Of a stretch of 64,000 nucleotides of DNA, positions 55,004 through 64,000 are shown one piece after another (the first letter of the stretch is position 1; the number at the start of each line of letters is the position of its first letter). The position numbers and the translations under genes are program-made. Source of the stretch: Congregibacter litoralis KT71 (GTDB taxonomy: Bacteria > Pseudomonadota > Gammaproteobacteria > Pseudomonadales > Halieaceae). Where the stretch lies: positions 2,727,075 to 2,791,074 of the forward strand of contig NZ_CM002299.1 in NCBI RefSeq assembly GCF_000153125.2, written 5' to 3'. Below the pieces are notes generated by a model. That model was given only the letters and a program-made list of their open reading frames with translations. It ran no database searches and was not told the origin of the DNA.

Positions 55004-56424
55004 ACACGCAGTTTTTTGTTTTCGCCGCCATCACCGTCGCCATCGCGGTCTTTACCTATCTTCAATGCCGAAAAGCGCCCCGCAGCGGGGATGATAATGC
55101 CGAGTATTTTCTGGCGGGTCGCACCCTGTCCTGGTACTTCATTGCGGGCTCCATCACCCTGACCAACCTGAGCACCGATCAGCTGGTGGGCATGAACGGC
55201 AATCAGATGCTCCTCCTGGCCTGGTGGGAGCTCGCCGCCGTAGTGGGACTCCTGATTCTGGCCTTTGTTTTTGTCCCCATCTACTACCGCTACAACTGCG
55301 CGACCACCACGGAACTCCTGGAAAAGCGCTATGGCAAGCAATCCCTGCGCTCCCTGGTCTCTATTCTGTTCCTCCTGGGAAACGTATTTCTGTATCTCCC
55401 CATCATGCTCTACACGGGCTCTCTTTTCCTCAAGTCCATGTTTGGCCTGGAGGCATCCACGCTGACCATAGCCTGCGCCCTCGCCGCGCTGGGCTCGTCC
55501 TACGCCATCTTCGGGGGACTCCGTGCCGTCGCCGTATCCGACACCCTCAGCGGCATTGGACTCCTCAGCTTGAGTCTTGTCGTGGTCTGGCTTTCTCTGG
55601 ACGCCATCAACTTCGACTTTTCCGGGATACCCGCAGATCGCCTGACTATGATCGGCGGCGCCGACTCCCCCATCCCCTGGACCACGCTCTTCACGGGCAT
55701 GCTGTTTATTCAGATCTTTTACTGGAGCACCAATCAGACGATTACCCAGCGCGCCATGGCAGCGCCCAGCGTAAGAGAAGCGCAGAAAGGTGTCCTTGCA
55801 GCGGCTGCTATCCGGCTGCTCATTGTGCCGGCGATTATCGTGATTCCCGGGATCTGCGCCTACAAGCTTTATGGCGACATCGGTGATGCCACCTTTGGCA
55901 CCCTCGTGGGCGACCTCCTGCCCGGCTGGCTGTCGGGCACCTTCGCCGCCATGATGGTGGCGGCGGTGCTTACCAGCTTTAACAGCGTGCTCAACTCTTC
56001 ATCGACGCTCTACGTCATTGATCTTCATGAGCCCTATGTCAACAAGGGAGCCAACGTCCATCGTCTGAACATATGGGTTTCCATTGCTTTTGTTGCCTGC
56101 GCACTGCTCCTCGTACCGATCTACGATGGTGCGGAGAGCATTATTAATCTGGTGCAGCAACTCAACGGCCTGTTGAGCATGCCCATCCTCTCGGTGTTTA
56201 TCGTGGGCTTGGTATTTCGCGGTGTTGCTGCCGGCGCAGCCGGTATCGCCCTGGTGAGCGGCGTGGCCCTGTACGCGGTGTTTTCCTTTGTGTGGACACC
56301 CATCCACTACATCCATCTCATGGCCATTACGCTGTTCTTCTGCATTGCCATAGCGCTTATTGCCAATCGCCTGGTGTTTGAGGGGCAGGCAAAGCTGTCT
56401 TTTGCCAAGGCGCTCCCCGCTTGA
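55000..56424 (+). CDS. Sodium:solute symporter (SSS family), probable galactose/galactoside uptake
   Basis: The 474-residue inner-membrane symporter has about 13-14 helices. SGLT-type landmarks are AEYFLAGRTLSWYFIAGSITLTNLSTDQLVGMNGNQ at the N-terminal end and IFYWSTNQTITQRAMAAPSVREAQKG in the middle. Its position between galT and the GH36 gene, with overlapping codons on both sides, suggests transport of galactose or an alpha-/beta-galactoside. I start at ATG 55000, which overlaps the galT stop. Confidence 0.9.
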   Translation: MNTQFFVFAAITVAIAVFTYLQCRKAPRSGDDNAEYFLAGRTLSWYFIAGSITLTNLSTDQLVGMNGNQMLLLAWWELAAVVGLLILAFVFVPIYYRYNCATTTELLEKRYGKQSLRSLVSILFLLGNVFLYLPIMLYTGSLFLKSMFGLEASTLTIACALAALGSSYAIFGGLRAVAVSDTLSGIGLLSLSLVVVWLSLDAINFDFSGIPADRLTMIGGADSPIPWTTLFTGMLFIQIFYWSTNQTITQRAMAAPSVREAQKGVLAAAAIRLLIVPAIIVIPGICAYKLYGDIGDATFGTLVGDLLPGWLSGTFAAMMVAAVLTSFNSVLNSSSTLYVIDLHEPYVNKGANVHRLNIWVSIAFVACALLLVPIYDGAESIINLVQQLNGLLSMPILSVFIVGLVFRGVAAGAAGIALVSGVALYAVFSFVWTPIHYIHLMAITLFFCIAIALIANRLVFEGQAKLSFAKALPA

Positions 56425-58535
56425 GCTTCCATCGCCTGGACGCCGGCGACAGCACCCTGGTCTTTGATTGCCGCGACGCACTACTCGACGTCTGCTACCT
56501 GGGGCGCCGCTTACCGGCGGCGTTGAACCTTGAGGAAATTTCCCTACTGACCGCAGCGCCCACCCCCCACGGAGAACTGGATTGCGAACTCCGCACCGAG
56601 GGTTTCCCCGGCGAGGATGGTCACTCCCCGGGGCAGGCCGCCCTGCGCCTGCGGCGCGATGGCCACGCGCTCCTGAACCAGTTACGCGTTGCAGACTGTT
56701 CTTCTTCCGGCGAGGTCTTCCACTGCACGCTTGAAGATCGTCAGGCGGGAGTTGAGATCCGCCTGACCCTCTGCGCCACGGCATCCGGCGTTTTTTCCAG
56801 CGAGAGCGCCATTGTCAACAGCGCGAAGGAGGGCCTTCTGGAGGTGGACTGGCTCGCGGCCCTGCATTTACCCCTGCCTGCGCTCTATAGCGAAGTGGAA
56901 CGCTACGGTGGTTTTTGGGCGAACGAAATGCTCGCCGAGCGAATACCCCTGGGGCAGTTTGCGCTCGACACCTCTAGCCAGCGAGGTCGCTGCTCTCATC
57001 AGAGTTTCCCCACGCTGATTTGCGGTGAGACGGGCTTCAGTCACGAAAAGCAGCGGGTACTCCTCACCACCCTGGCCTGGAGTGGCAATCACCGGCTCCG
57101 TGTCGAGCCAGCCATCACGGGCGGCCATAGCCTCCAAGCCGGGGTCGTTCTCCAAGGCGGGGAAGTCCGCCTGGCTCCCGGCGAGCAGTGGCAAGGCCCT
57201 AAAGCACTTTTTGCTCTGAGCAACGGCGGCCTCAACGATATTCGCAGGCAATTCAAACGCTATTGGTTTGACCAAAAGGCTTACTCGGAACCGCCGGAGC
57301 GCCCGGTACATTTTAATAGCTGGGAATCGAGTTACTTTGAGCACGACGTCCACAGCAGTCTGAAGCTCATCGACGAGGCTCATGACCTGGGTGCCGAGCG
57401 CTTTGTTTTGGACGATGGCTGGATGGAGGGACGCAGCGGTATCGGTGTCGGACTTGGCGACTGGCTGCCCTGCCCCCGCCGTTATCCCGAGGGTCTGGGG
57501 CCCCTTGCCCGTCATGCGCGAAAGCTCGGCATGTCCTTCGGCGTGTGGATCGAACCAGAAATGCTTACCCCGGACTCGAGCGTCGCGGCGGAACATCCGG
57601 ACTGGATTATCGCGGCAGCGGCCTACCCGGGGGTATCGGGACGACAGCAGTATCTGTTGAATCTGTGCCTGTCCGAGGTCCGCGAGCATATTCTTCAATG
57701 CATTGAGCGACTGATCCAGGACTGCGATCCCGACTATCTCAAATGGGACATGAACCGTGACTACGCACAGGTGGGTTTTGGGGGTTCTGCCACGCCCGAG
57801 GCCATGACCCGGGCCTGGTACCAGTTACTGTCAGAACTACGCCTGCGCCATCCCCGGGTGGTCATCGAATCCTGTGCCGCCGGCGGCGCACGGAACGATG
57901 CCGGAGCCCTGACCCATGCCGACCGACTATGGCCCAGCGACAGCATGGACCCCTTGCAACGTTTTGCGCTGATGAAACATATAAGCTGCGTTTTTCCTCC
58001 GGCTTTACTGGGCTCTCATGTGGGTGCTGCACCCTCCTCCACCACAGGCGCAACGCTACCCCTCTCCACGCGCTGCCTTGTTGCACTCCTGGGACACATG
58101 GGACTCGAACTCGACCCCAAAACCCTCGATGCCAGTGAGCGCGACACAATCCGGCGATGGGTGGCCTTTTTCAAGAGAGAGCGCGACCGGCTGGCGCGTT
58201 CAGACTTTTACTACCTGGATGGACTTGAACCGGGCCTGGACTCACTGCTGGTCTATTCCCGGGAAGACACCCGCTGTTTGCTCTTCATACTACGCAGTGC
58301 TTACCCCACACAGGCCCAACCTCCGGTGGTCGCCCTGCCTTCCTGCGTCAGGGGCAGCACATTCCATCTTGAGTTACTCAACCCTGAAGATGCCGACTTC
58401 GTTCAGCAGGACATCGAGTGGCATCGCGGTGGCGCAGTAACGGTATCCGGTGACACTCTGCACCTCGCAGGCCTGCGATTACCCTTCCTGCGGGCAGGCC
58501 ACGCCGCCCTGATCCAGATAACACCGACAAGCTGA
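56421..58535 (+). CDS. Alpha-galactosidase, glycoside hydrolase family 36
   Basis: The 704-residue GH36 enzyme has an N-terminal beta-sandwich (1 to about 290), a catalytic TIM barrel (about 295-620) and a C-terminal beta domain. Nucleophile D443 is in LKWDMNRDY and acid/base D507 in WPSDSMDPLQRF. The loop after LDDGW (about residues 331-347, MEGRSGIGVGLGDW) corresponds to the usual DDGWFG-LGDW stretch. No signal peptide: cytoplasmic. The start is TTG at 56421, overlapping the symporter stop. It splits alpha-galactosides such as melibiose or raffinose-type sugars. Confidence 0.92.
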   Translation: MSFHRLDAGDSTLVFDCRDALLDVCYLGRRLPAALNLEEISLLTAAPTPHGELDCELRTEGFPGEDGHSPGQAALRLRRDGHALLNQLRVADCSSSGEVFHCTLEDRQAGVEIRLTLCATASGVFSSESAIVNSAKEGLLEVDWLAALHLPLPALYSEVERYGGFWANEMLAERIPLGQFALDTSSQRGRCSHQSFPTLICGETGFSHEKQRVLLTTLAWSGNHRLRVEPAITGGHSLQAGVVLQGGEVRLAPGEQWQGPKALFALSNGGLNDIRRQFKRYWFDQKAYSEPPERPVHFNSWESSYFEHDVHSSLKLIDEAHDLGAERFVLDDGWMEGRSGIGVGLGDWLPCPRRYPEGLGPLARHARKLGMSFGVWIEPEMLTPDSSVAAEHPDWIIAAAAYPGVSGRQQYLLNLCLSEVREHILQCIERLIQDCDPDYLKWDMNRDYAQVGFGGSATPEAMTRAWYQLLSELRLRHPRVVIESCAAGGARNDAGALTHADRLWPSDSMDPLQRFALMKHISCVFPPALLGSHVGAAPSSTTGATLPLSTRCLVALLGHMGLELDPKTLDASERDTIRRWVAFFKRERDRLARSDFYYLDGLEPGLDSLLVYSREDTRCLLFILRSAYPTQAQPPVVALPSCVRGSTFHLELLNPEDADFVQQDIEWHRGGAVTVSGDTLHLAGLRLPFLRAGHAALIQITPTS

Positions 58536-58560
58536 ATTCATTTGTTTAAAGGACCGTTTC

Positions 58561-59163
58561 ATGGAACCCTCAGCATTACGCACCACCCAGATCACCGCGC
58601 TGTTACTGTTGCTCCTGGCGATAACCCAAGCCACCTACACGGCACTGTATGTGGCGGAGCTCGACGTGCCACGGCAATTGCTCTGGGGCATTGAGGGCCT
58701 GCTCTTCACTTTCCTCGCCGCCTTTGCGGGTGCTGCCATGGTACAGACCAACCGCTACCACCTCGGGTGGGCTGCGATTGCCTTTAGCGCCGTGCTCAAC
58801 GTTGTGCAGGTCAGCGTGGGTCTCACAATGTTCGGACCCTTTCGCGAGGCGGCGGGACAGGTAGACGGCCTGGCTCCGGCGGCGAGCGCCGTGGTCGCTT
58901 TTTCCTTTATGGTGTACTACGCCGCAAAACTATTGCTGGGACTTGCCGCCATGGTGTTCGGCATAGCCAGAGTGCACGCGGGATCCAAACCTCTGGGTGG
59001 CGTTACCGTGCTGCTTGGTGGCATCGCCATCATCGCCAACGCCGCGGTGATTATGGCCGGTCGGGACGCTTTCATACCCTCAGCGGTTGCGGGGGGATCA
59101 GGTGTTGTCGCTACCTTTCTTTTAGCACTGTGCCTGGTGACAAGCGCTGATGCAGATACCTAG
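58561..59163 (+). CDS. Conserved membrane protein, function unknown
   Basis: The 200-residue protein has about six hydrophobic helices (about 8-30, 40-60, 70-90, 105-133, 143-160, 170-193). I do not recognise a named family. AAAGGA is 7 bases before the ATG. It follows the galactoside operon by 25 bases and may be its last gene. It overlaps the 3' end of sdaA by four bases on the opposite strand. Confidence 0.75.
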   Translation: MEPSALRTTQITALLLLLLAITQATYTALYVAELDVPRQLLWGIEGLLFTFLAAFAGAAMVQTNRYHLGWAAIAFSAVLNVVQVSVGLTMFGPFREAAGQVDGLAPAASAVVAFSFMVYYAAKLLLGLAAMVFGIARVHAGSKPLGGVTVLLGGIAIIANAAVIMAGRDAFIPSAVAGGSGVVATFLLALCLVTSADADT

Positions 59164-60563
59164 CACTCAACAAAGTTTACGGGCACCGCAAGCACGTTTA
59201 CCGCAAGACCACCCCGGGCGGTTTCCTTGTACTTGTCCTGCATATCCCGTCCCGTATCCCGCATGGTCTTGATGACCTGATCCAGGGATACGTAGTGTTC
59301 TCCGGACCCTCGCAGGGCCATACGCGCGGCGGAAATTGCCTTGATCGCACCCATGGCATTGCGCTCGATACAGGGAACCTGCACAAGACCGCCAATGGGA
59401 TCACAGGTCAGACCCAGGTTATGTTCCATGGCTATTTCCGCAGCGTTCTCGACCTGGGCCGGGGTTCCGCCCAGCGCGTCCGCCAGCGCCGCCGCCGCCA
59501 TGGAGCAGGCTGAGCCAACCTCCCCCTGACAGCCCACCTCGGCCCCGGAGATGGAAGCATTGATTTTGTAGAGAATCCCCACCGCTGCGGCGGTGAGCAG
59601 ATAACGGCAGATATCGTTGTCACTACTGCCCTGACAGTGGGACAGATAGTACTTGAGCACCGCGGGAATAATGCCCGCTGCGCCGTTTGTGGGGGCTGTC
59701 ACGATGCGGCCACCGGCGGCGTTTTCTTCATTCACTGCCAGGGCATAAAGCGTCACCCAGTCCATGGTATTCAGAGAAGGGTCACCAAAACTGTTTGACT
59801 GGCTCTTCAGTTGCCGGTGGAGCTGCGCGGCACGCCGGCGCACCTTGAGTCCTCCCGGCATGATGCCCTCGGTGCGACACCCTCGGTCGATACAGGCATC
59901 CATCACCGACCACAGCTCGAGCAACTTCCGGCGCACCTCTGCTTCGCTGCGCCAGGCTTTTTCGTTTTCCATCATGAGCGCACTGATGGACAGGCCATGT
60001 TCCTTGCACTGGGCAAGCAATTCATCCGCTGTACTAAAAGGATATGGCAGATCTGTGGGATCGTCGACGATAAGCTCTTCGCCCGACGCCGCCGCCTCGT
60101 TCACCACAAAGCCGCCGCCGACGGAGTAGTACACCCGGGTCAACAGGGAACTCCCATCTGCGTCCTGTGCCGTAAACCGCATACCGTTTGCGTGGTAGGG
60201 CAGGGACTCCCTGCGATGCATGATGAGATCATCGCGATAGCTGAAGACAATGCTATGGCTGCCGAGAAGTGCCAGCTCACCGCCCTCCCTCACCCGCTGC
60301 ACATGAGCGGCAATGCTATCCACATCCACTGATTCGGGGAGCTCTCCCATCAAGCCAAGAATAATGGCTTTGGGAGAGCCGTGACCGGCACCGGTGGCGC
60401 CCAGGGACCCGAAGAGCTCCACGGTCAGGCGCGACACCGAGTCCAACTTTTCTTCGTTTTTAAGAGCACAGGCGAAACGCTGAGCCGCCACCATGGGACC
60501 CACGGTATGGGAGCTGGACGGACCGATGCCCACCTTGAACAAATCGAATGCACTGACGCTCAC
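59160..60563 (-). CDS. sdaA: L-serine ammonia-lyase (single chain, iron-sulfur)
   Basis: The 467-residue [4Fe-4S] serine deaminase turns L-serine into pyruvate and ammonia. The N-terminal beta domain carries [16 protein letters not shown]; the alpha domain carries the cluster cysteines in [21 protein letters not shown] and [22 protein letters not shown]. It is a single polypeptide as in gammaproteobacteria. The neighbouring upstream gene on the same strand is a threonine/serine dehydratase, so the two form an amino-acid-deamination pair. Confidence 0.95.
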   Translation of the reverse strand: MSVSAFDLFKVGIGPSSSHTVGPMVAAQRFACALKNEEKLDSVSRLTVELFGSLGATGAGHGSPKAIILGLMGELPESVDVDSIAAHVQRVREGGELALLGSHSIVFSYRDDLIMHRRESLPYHANGMRFTAQDADGSSLLTRVYYSVGGGFVVNEAAASGEELIVDDPTDLPYPFSTADELLAQCKEHGLSISALMMENEKAWRSEAEVRRKLLELWSVMDACIDRGCRTEGIMPGGLKVRRRAAQLHRQLKSQSNSFGDPSLNTMDWVTLYALAVNEENAAGGRIVTAPTNGAAGIIPAVLKYYLSHCQGSSDNDICRYLLTAAAVGILYKINASISGAEVGCQGEVGSACSMAAAALADALGGTPAQVENAAEIAMEHNLGLTCDPIGGLVQVPCIERNAMGAIKAISAARMALRGSGEHYVSLDQVIKTMRDTGRDMQDKYKETARGGLAVNVLAVPVNFVEC

Positions 60564-60614
60564 GGCAACACCCTCATAAATGTCCAGCGTTGGGAGAACT
60601 AGCGCCAGAGACCT

Positions 60615-61604
60615 TCAACGGGCTTCTCCTAAAACGTCTGCGAACACGCGCGGATCCACGTTTCCCCCGCTGAGCATTATCGCGACGGACTGGTACCTGG
60701 GATCCAGCTTTCCTGACAGCAGCGCCGCAAGAGCAACGGCCCCGCCGGGCTCCACCACAAGCTTCAGGACCCTGAAGGCGTAGCGCATGGCCGCTTTTAC
60801 TTCGGACTCCGTGACCACCAGGCCGCCGGTAAGAAGACGCTGATTGATGGAGAACGTCATCACCCCCGGCGTCGGCGATAACAGGGCATCGCATAGTGAC
60901 GGCTGTGAGGTATCCGCCCGCTCACGCTGACCCGACATCAGAGAACGGGCATGGTCATCGTAGTGCGCCGGCTCCACGGTAAAGAGCGCCGTATCCGGAC
61001 TCAGCGTCTCTGCGGCGAGCGCACAACCTGCGGTAAGTCCGCCTCCACCACAGCAGATAAGCAGCGCATCGAGGGCTCGCCCCTCTTTTGCGGCGTCTTC
61101 AAAAATCTCCAGACCGGCGGTCCCCTGCCCCGCAATAACATGAGCATCGTCAAAGGACGGCACAATGACCCCGCCGTCACGCTCAGCGAGGGCGTAGCTG
61201 ATCGCCTCGCGATCCTCGCTGTAGCGATCGTAGGTAATTACCTCGGCGCCAAGGGCCCGGGTGTTGTCGAGCTTAATGCGCGGTGCATCCTCGGGCATGA
61301 CGATGCGTGCGCGCAGGCCCTCCAGCTTAGCCGCCGCCGCCACGCCCTGGGCGTGATTACCTGAGGACCAGGCGATAACGCCGGACTTGCGCTCCTCCGG
61401 TGTTAGCTGCGAGATTCGGTTGTAGGCGCCGCGGAACTTGAAGCTACCGCTGTGCTGCAGCATCTCCGGCTTCAAGAAAACCTCTCTTTTGCTGTCCTCA
61501 TTGAGGAAGCGGTTTTGCAGCAGGGGCGTGCGTGTGGCTCGCCCCAGCAGCCGCCCGGCGGCGGCTTGAACATCGCCAAAGGACGGTAGCTCATCTGTGG
61601 TCAT
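60615..61604 (-). CDS. Threonine/serine dehydratase (PLP, no ACT domain)
   Basis: The 329-residue fold-type II PLP enzyme has its Schiff-base lysine K56 in HSGSFKFRGA, a phosphate loop in CCGGGGLTAG and a serine or cysteine ligand region IMLSGGNVD. The absence of a C-terminal ACT regulatory domain fits catabolic threonine ammonia-lyase (TdcB-like) or a serine/threonine racemase-type enzyme. I start at ATG 61604 (MTTDELPSFGD), with AAGAGGCG upstream; a longer frame to 61754 would overlap the divergent gene. Confidence 0.9.
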   Translation of the reverse strand: MTTDELPSFGDVQAAAGRLLGRATRTPLLQNRFLNEDSKREVFLKPEMLQHSGSFKFRGAYNRISQLTPEERKSGVIAWSSGNHAQGVAAAAKLEGLRARIVMPEDAPRIKLDNTRALGAEVITYDRYSEDREAISYALAERDGGVIVPSFDDAHVIAGQGTAGLEIFEDAAKEGRALDALLICCGGGGLTAGCALAAETLSPDTALFTVEPAHYDDHARSLMSGQRERADTSQPSLCDALLSPTPGVMTFSINQRLLTGGLVVTESEVKAAMRYAFRVLKLVVEPGGAVALAALLSGKLDPRYQSVAIMLSGGNVDPRVFADVLGEAR

Positions 61605-61737
61605 GGATACGCCTCTTAATGGGTTACGCCCCTCTTTATCGCTACACCTCTTTATCATCAAACGCTCAACACCGTGCTTTTCCTGCCCGGAGCAATGATG
61701 AATAATTATGCTCCCTTCAGCGATCAGGATACACACC

Positions 61738-62085
61738 ATGCCATACACGCTCATCCATCACACGGGTTGCGGATCCTCAAAAAAGGGCCTCGCCCTGCTT
61801 CAGGAAAACGGCATAGAGCCTGAAGTGCGCAAGTACATGAACAAGAGCGATATGCTCAGCGAGAGCGAGCTTCGCGATATTGCCAGGAAGATGGGCAATG
61901 TGAGTCCGCGAGCGTTTATGCGGGAGAAAGATGCGATCAAGCTCGGTATTTCCGACTCCGCATCGGATGACGAGCTGTTTGCGGCCATGGCCGCGGAACC
62001 CAGGCTTATTCAGCGTCCCATCGGCATCAATGGTGCCAAGGCGATCCTTGGAAGACCCAACGAACAGCTGCTGGACATTGCCTGA
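61738..62085 (+). CDS. ArsC/YffB-fold thioredoxin-like protein
   Basis: The 115-residue protein of the arsenate reductase ArsC family has its single cysteine C11 in HHTGCGSSKKGL and a conserved RPIGINGAKAILGRP at the C-terminus. It could be a glutaredoxin-coupled arsenate reductase, but no other ars gene is near. YfgD/YffB-like proteins of the same fold have other or unknown roles. Start ATG at 61738. Confidence 0.88.
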   Translation: MPYTLIHHTGCGSSKKGLALLQENGIEPEVRKYMNKSDMLSESELRDIARKMGNVSPRAFMREKDAIKLGISDSASDDELFAAMAAEPRLIQRPIGINGAKAILGRPNEQLLDIA

Positions 62086-62100
62086 CAGCTCCTTTGGCCC

Positions 62101-62168
62101 TTTGCTCCTTTAGCTCTTTAGCTCTTTAGCCCTTTAGCCCTTTAGCCCTTTAGCCCTTTAGCCCTTTG
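62101..62168. repeat. 8-bp tandem repeat (CCCTTTAG/CTCTTTAG)
   Basis: The gap between the ArsC-fold gene and pgl holds about seven to eight units of C(C/T)CTTTAG in a row, with slight changes at the ends. GGAGCCAGG is also repeated twice just after it (about 62173-62203). It is non-coding and prone to length change. Confidence 0.85.
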
Positions 62169-62206
62169 CCTCGGAGCCAGGAGCCCTTTTCCCGGGAGCC
62201 AGGGAA

Positions 62207-62929
62207 TCAGGGCGCCCAGTACACCGTGGCAGCGGGTGCCTCACTCGCCAAAACCGCAGCAATGGGCAAGGTTGCCGCATCTTTTTCCAAGCGGGCACGC
62301 TCCAGCACGGCGCGCTTTTCCTCTCCCACGATGTGTACGATCAGGTGGCGCGAGTCCAGAATACGCGCCAGGGTCATGCTCATGCGCGCATGGGGTGCAG
62401 TGATGGGATCTACGGCAATAACCGTGTCGCTACTGCTGAGATCCAGACCCGCACTCAGATTCTCCGCCCCGGGGAACAGGGAGGCGAAATGCCCGTCTCC
62501 GCCCATACCCAGAATCATCACATCAATGGTCCCGAGATCAGCGAGGCGCTTGCTGATTTCCGATACCGCATCCCGGGGATGCTCATCTTGGGTAACCAGC
62601 GAGACAAACTGCGCATCGCCCGCCGCGCCCTGAAGAAGATTCTCCCGTACCAGGCGATCGTTGCTGTCCCTGTGGTCGGCGCGCACCCAGCGATCATCCG
62701 CCAGGGTGACCGTGACCCGGGACCAATCGAGATCTTCCTTCGCCAGAGTCCCAAAAAAGCCTTTTGGGGTACTCCCCCCGGAGAGCACCAGACTGGCTTT
62801 GCCTCGTTGCTCCAGGGCACTCCTCAGGATCCTCGCGACATCCGCTGCCAGATCCTCATCCAGACGGTCGCGGCTGGAAAACGAGCGAAAGCGGTCCGCT
62901 AACGCATTGCAGGAATCCCGGTCAGACAT
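62207..62929 (-). CDS. pgl: 6-phosphogluconolactonase Pgl
   Basis: The 240-residue DevB-type lactonase hydrolyses 6-phosphogluconolactone. Family motifs are LSGGSTPKGFF, LADDRWVRADHRDSN and MILGMGGDGHFASLFPG. I choose ATG 62929 (MSDRDSCNALADR), which overlaps the zwf stop by 8 bases; the longer frame to 63136 would lie in zwf. With zwf it starts the oxidative pentose-phosphate or Entner-Doudoroff route. Confidence 0.93.
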   Translation of the reverse strand: MSDRDSCNALADRFRSFSSRDRLDEDLAADVARILRSALEQRGKASLVLSGGSTPKGFFGTLAKEDLDWSRVTVTLADDRWVRADHRDSNDRLVRENLLQGAAGDAQFVSLVTQDEHPRDAVSEISKRLADLGTIDVMILGMGGDGHFASLFPGAENLSAGLDLSSSDTVIAVDPITAPHARMSMTLARILDSRHLIVHIVGEEKRAVLERARLEKDAATLPIAAVLASEAPAATVYWAP

Positions 62930-64000
62930 GCCAGCTGCGTCCATCTTTCTCGATGAGTAACTCGCCCTTTGTGGGCCCCCAGGAACCGGCCTGATAGCTC
63001 TGAAGGCTGGGTGCCCTCGCCTGCCAGGCATCAATGAGTTCATCACACCAGCGCCAGGACTCTTCGATCTCCTCGCGGCCGACAAAGAGCGACTGATCCG
63101 CATTGATGGCGTCGAGGAGGAGCCGCTCATAGGCATCGGGTATGCGGTCCAGCTCCGAATGATCCAGAAAATCCAGATTGAGGTTCTTGGTCACCAGACC
63201 CATTTTATTGCGCAGGCTGTGCTGCTTGGAGACCATCTGCATTTCGATGCCCTCGTTGGGCTGAAGACGAATAACCAGACGGTTGGGCACGTCCTCGCTC
63301 CCCGCACCGGCAAAAATATTGTGCGGCAGTGCCTTGTAGGTGATCACAATCTCCGTAAGCTTCTCGGGCATGCGCTTCCCCGTGCGCAGATAAAATGGCA
63401 CCCCGGCCCAACGCCAGTTGTCGATGAATGCCTTGAGCGCCACGTAGGTTTCCGTCTGGCTATCCTGCGCCGGACAATCCTCCTCTTCCAGATACCCCGG
63501 GACAGATTCGCCCCGCAGCCATCCCGCCGCGTACTGTCCCCGCACCGCGTGATCCCGGACATTGTTTTCGTTAATGGGACGCAGGGCGCGAACAATCTTA
63601 ACCTTCTCATCGCGGATACCTTCGGCGGTCATGGAGTTGGGTGGCTCCATAGCCACGAGGCAGAGCAGTTGCATGAGATGGTTCTGCACCATATCGCGCA
63701 GCTGACCTACGCCGTCGTAATAGGACCAGCGACCCTCGATGCCAATGGGCTCGGCCACGGTGATCTGCACGTGATCGACGCAGCTCTGATCCCACTGGGT
63801 GTTAATGAAGCGATTGCCGAAGCGCATCACCAGGAGATTCTGCACCGTCTCCTTACCCAGATAATGATCAACGCGATAAATGGAGTCCTCGGGGAAGTAC
63901 TCGCCCACGGTATCATTCACTGCCTTGCAACTCTCCAGGTCGTGCCCGATAGGTTTTTCCAGGAGCAGACGACGATCACCGGAAAGGCAGCCAGCCGCAC
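62922..64000 (-). CDS. zwf: Glucose-6-phosphate 1-dehydrogenase Zwf, 5' end outside the window
   Basis: The 3' part of zwf is present (about 360 codons); the gene continues past base 64000. Visible motifs are LLLEKPIGHDLESCK and the substrate-binding/catalytic RVDHYLGKETVQN, then RTGKRMPEKLTEI and LLLDAINADQSLFVGREEIEESW. It oxidises glucose-6-phosphate with NAD(P). It is upstream of, and overlaps, pgl. Confidence 0.95.
   Translation of the reverse strand, partial: AAGCLSGDRRLLLEKPIGHDLESCKAVNDTVGEYFPEDSIYRVDHYLGKETVQNLLVMRFGNRFINTQWDQSCVDHVQITVAEPIGIEGRWSYYDGVGQLRDMVQNHLMQLLCLVAMEPPNSMTAEGIRDEKVKIVRALRPINENNVRDHAVRGQYAAGWLRGESVPGYLEEEDCPAQDSQTETYVALKAFIDNWRWAGVPFYLRTGKRMPEKLTEIVITYKALPHNIFAGAGSEDVPNRLVIRLQPNEGIEMQMVSKQHSLRNKMGLVTKNLNLDFLDHSELDRIPDAYERLLLDAINADQSLFVGREEIEESWRWCDELIDAWQARAPSLQSYQAGSWGPTKGELLIEKDGRSWHV

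Overview
The window reads as chromosome of an aerobic, heterotrophic, probably marine gammaproteobacterium. Gene style resembles the Halieaceae (OM60/NOR5) or Cellvibrionales, but this is an inference from gene content (large TonB receptor, uronate and galactoside utilisation, secreted peptidases, DgcN/DgcA, glycerol-type ABC transporter) and from the fairly high GC. No marker gene fixes the taxon. I recognise no rRNA, tRNA, CRISPR array, prophage or insertion sequence.

Region 1 (1-10061) is a glucuronide/glucuronate locus. A secreted GH2 enzyme carrying the beta-glucuronidase NxK motif is followed by uxaC and the first codons of uxuA on the minus strand. A divergent LacI-type regulator, a TonB-dependent receptor and uxuB lie on the plus strand. 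A 13-base operator sequence is shared by the GH2 and receptor promoters and ties the locus together. The left end is disturbed: about 1.2 kb of the GH2 gene is repeated and joined to the truncated uxuA through an error-rich patch. The regulator and the receptor each carry a one-base frameshift.

Region 2 (10384-19041) holds housekeeping and miscellaneous genes: a small membrane protein, an SSB-like DUF3127 protein, a saccharopine-dehydrogenase-like oxidoreductase, a SlyD-type prolyl isomerase, a transglutaminase, a lipoprotein carboxylesterase, an isocitrate dehydrogenase of unusual architecture (an internally duplicated segment), a DUF2058 protein and a glyoxalase-fold protein. Region 3 (19308-25083) is a tightly overlapping six-gene glycerol-type ABC importer operon whose two ATPases look complementarily degenerate. 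An NsrR-like Rrf2 regulator and a divergent c-type haem protein follow.

Region 4 (26847-49601) contains the KMTB transaminase/omega-amidase pair, an FAD oxidase with an MscS channel, a PYROXD2-like oxidoreductase, secreted S9, M20 and M19 peptidases, an operon ending in dgcN-dgcA (D-glutamate catabolism), a large BNR-propeller protein, and a crotonase-thiolase-acyl-CoA dehydrogenase cluster. Between the M20 and BNR genes lies a 274-bp tandem repeat, about three copies, each with a long hairpin. Region 5 (49695-58535) is a galactoside operon: MFS transporter, GH42 beta-galactosidase, galK, galT, a sodium:solute symporter and GH36 alpha-galactosidase, mostly with overlapping stop/start codons. 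The right end has a membrane protein, sdaA, a threonine/serine dehydratase, an ArsC-fold protein, pgl and the 3' part of zwf.

Three genes (LacI regulator, TonB receptor, M20 peptidase) are each broken by a single-base indel in a G or C run. That pattern suggests sequence errors more than true pseudogenes.
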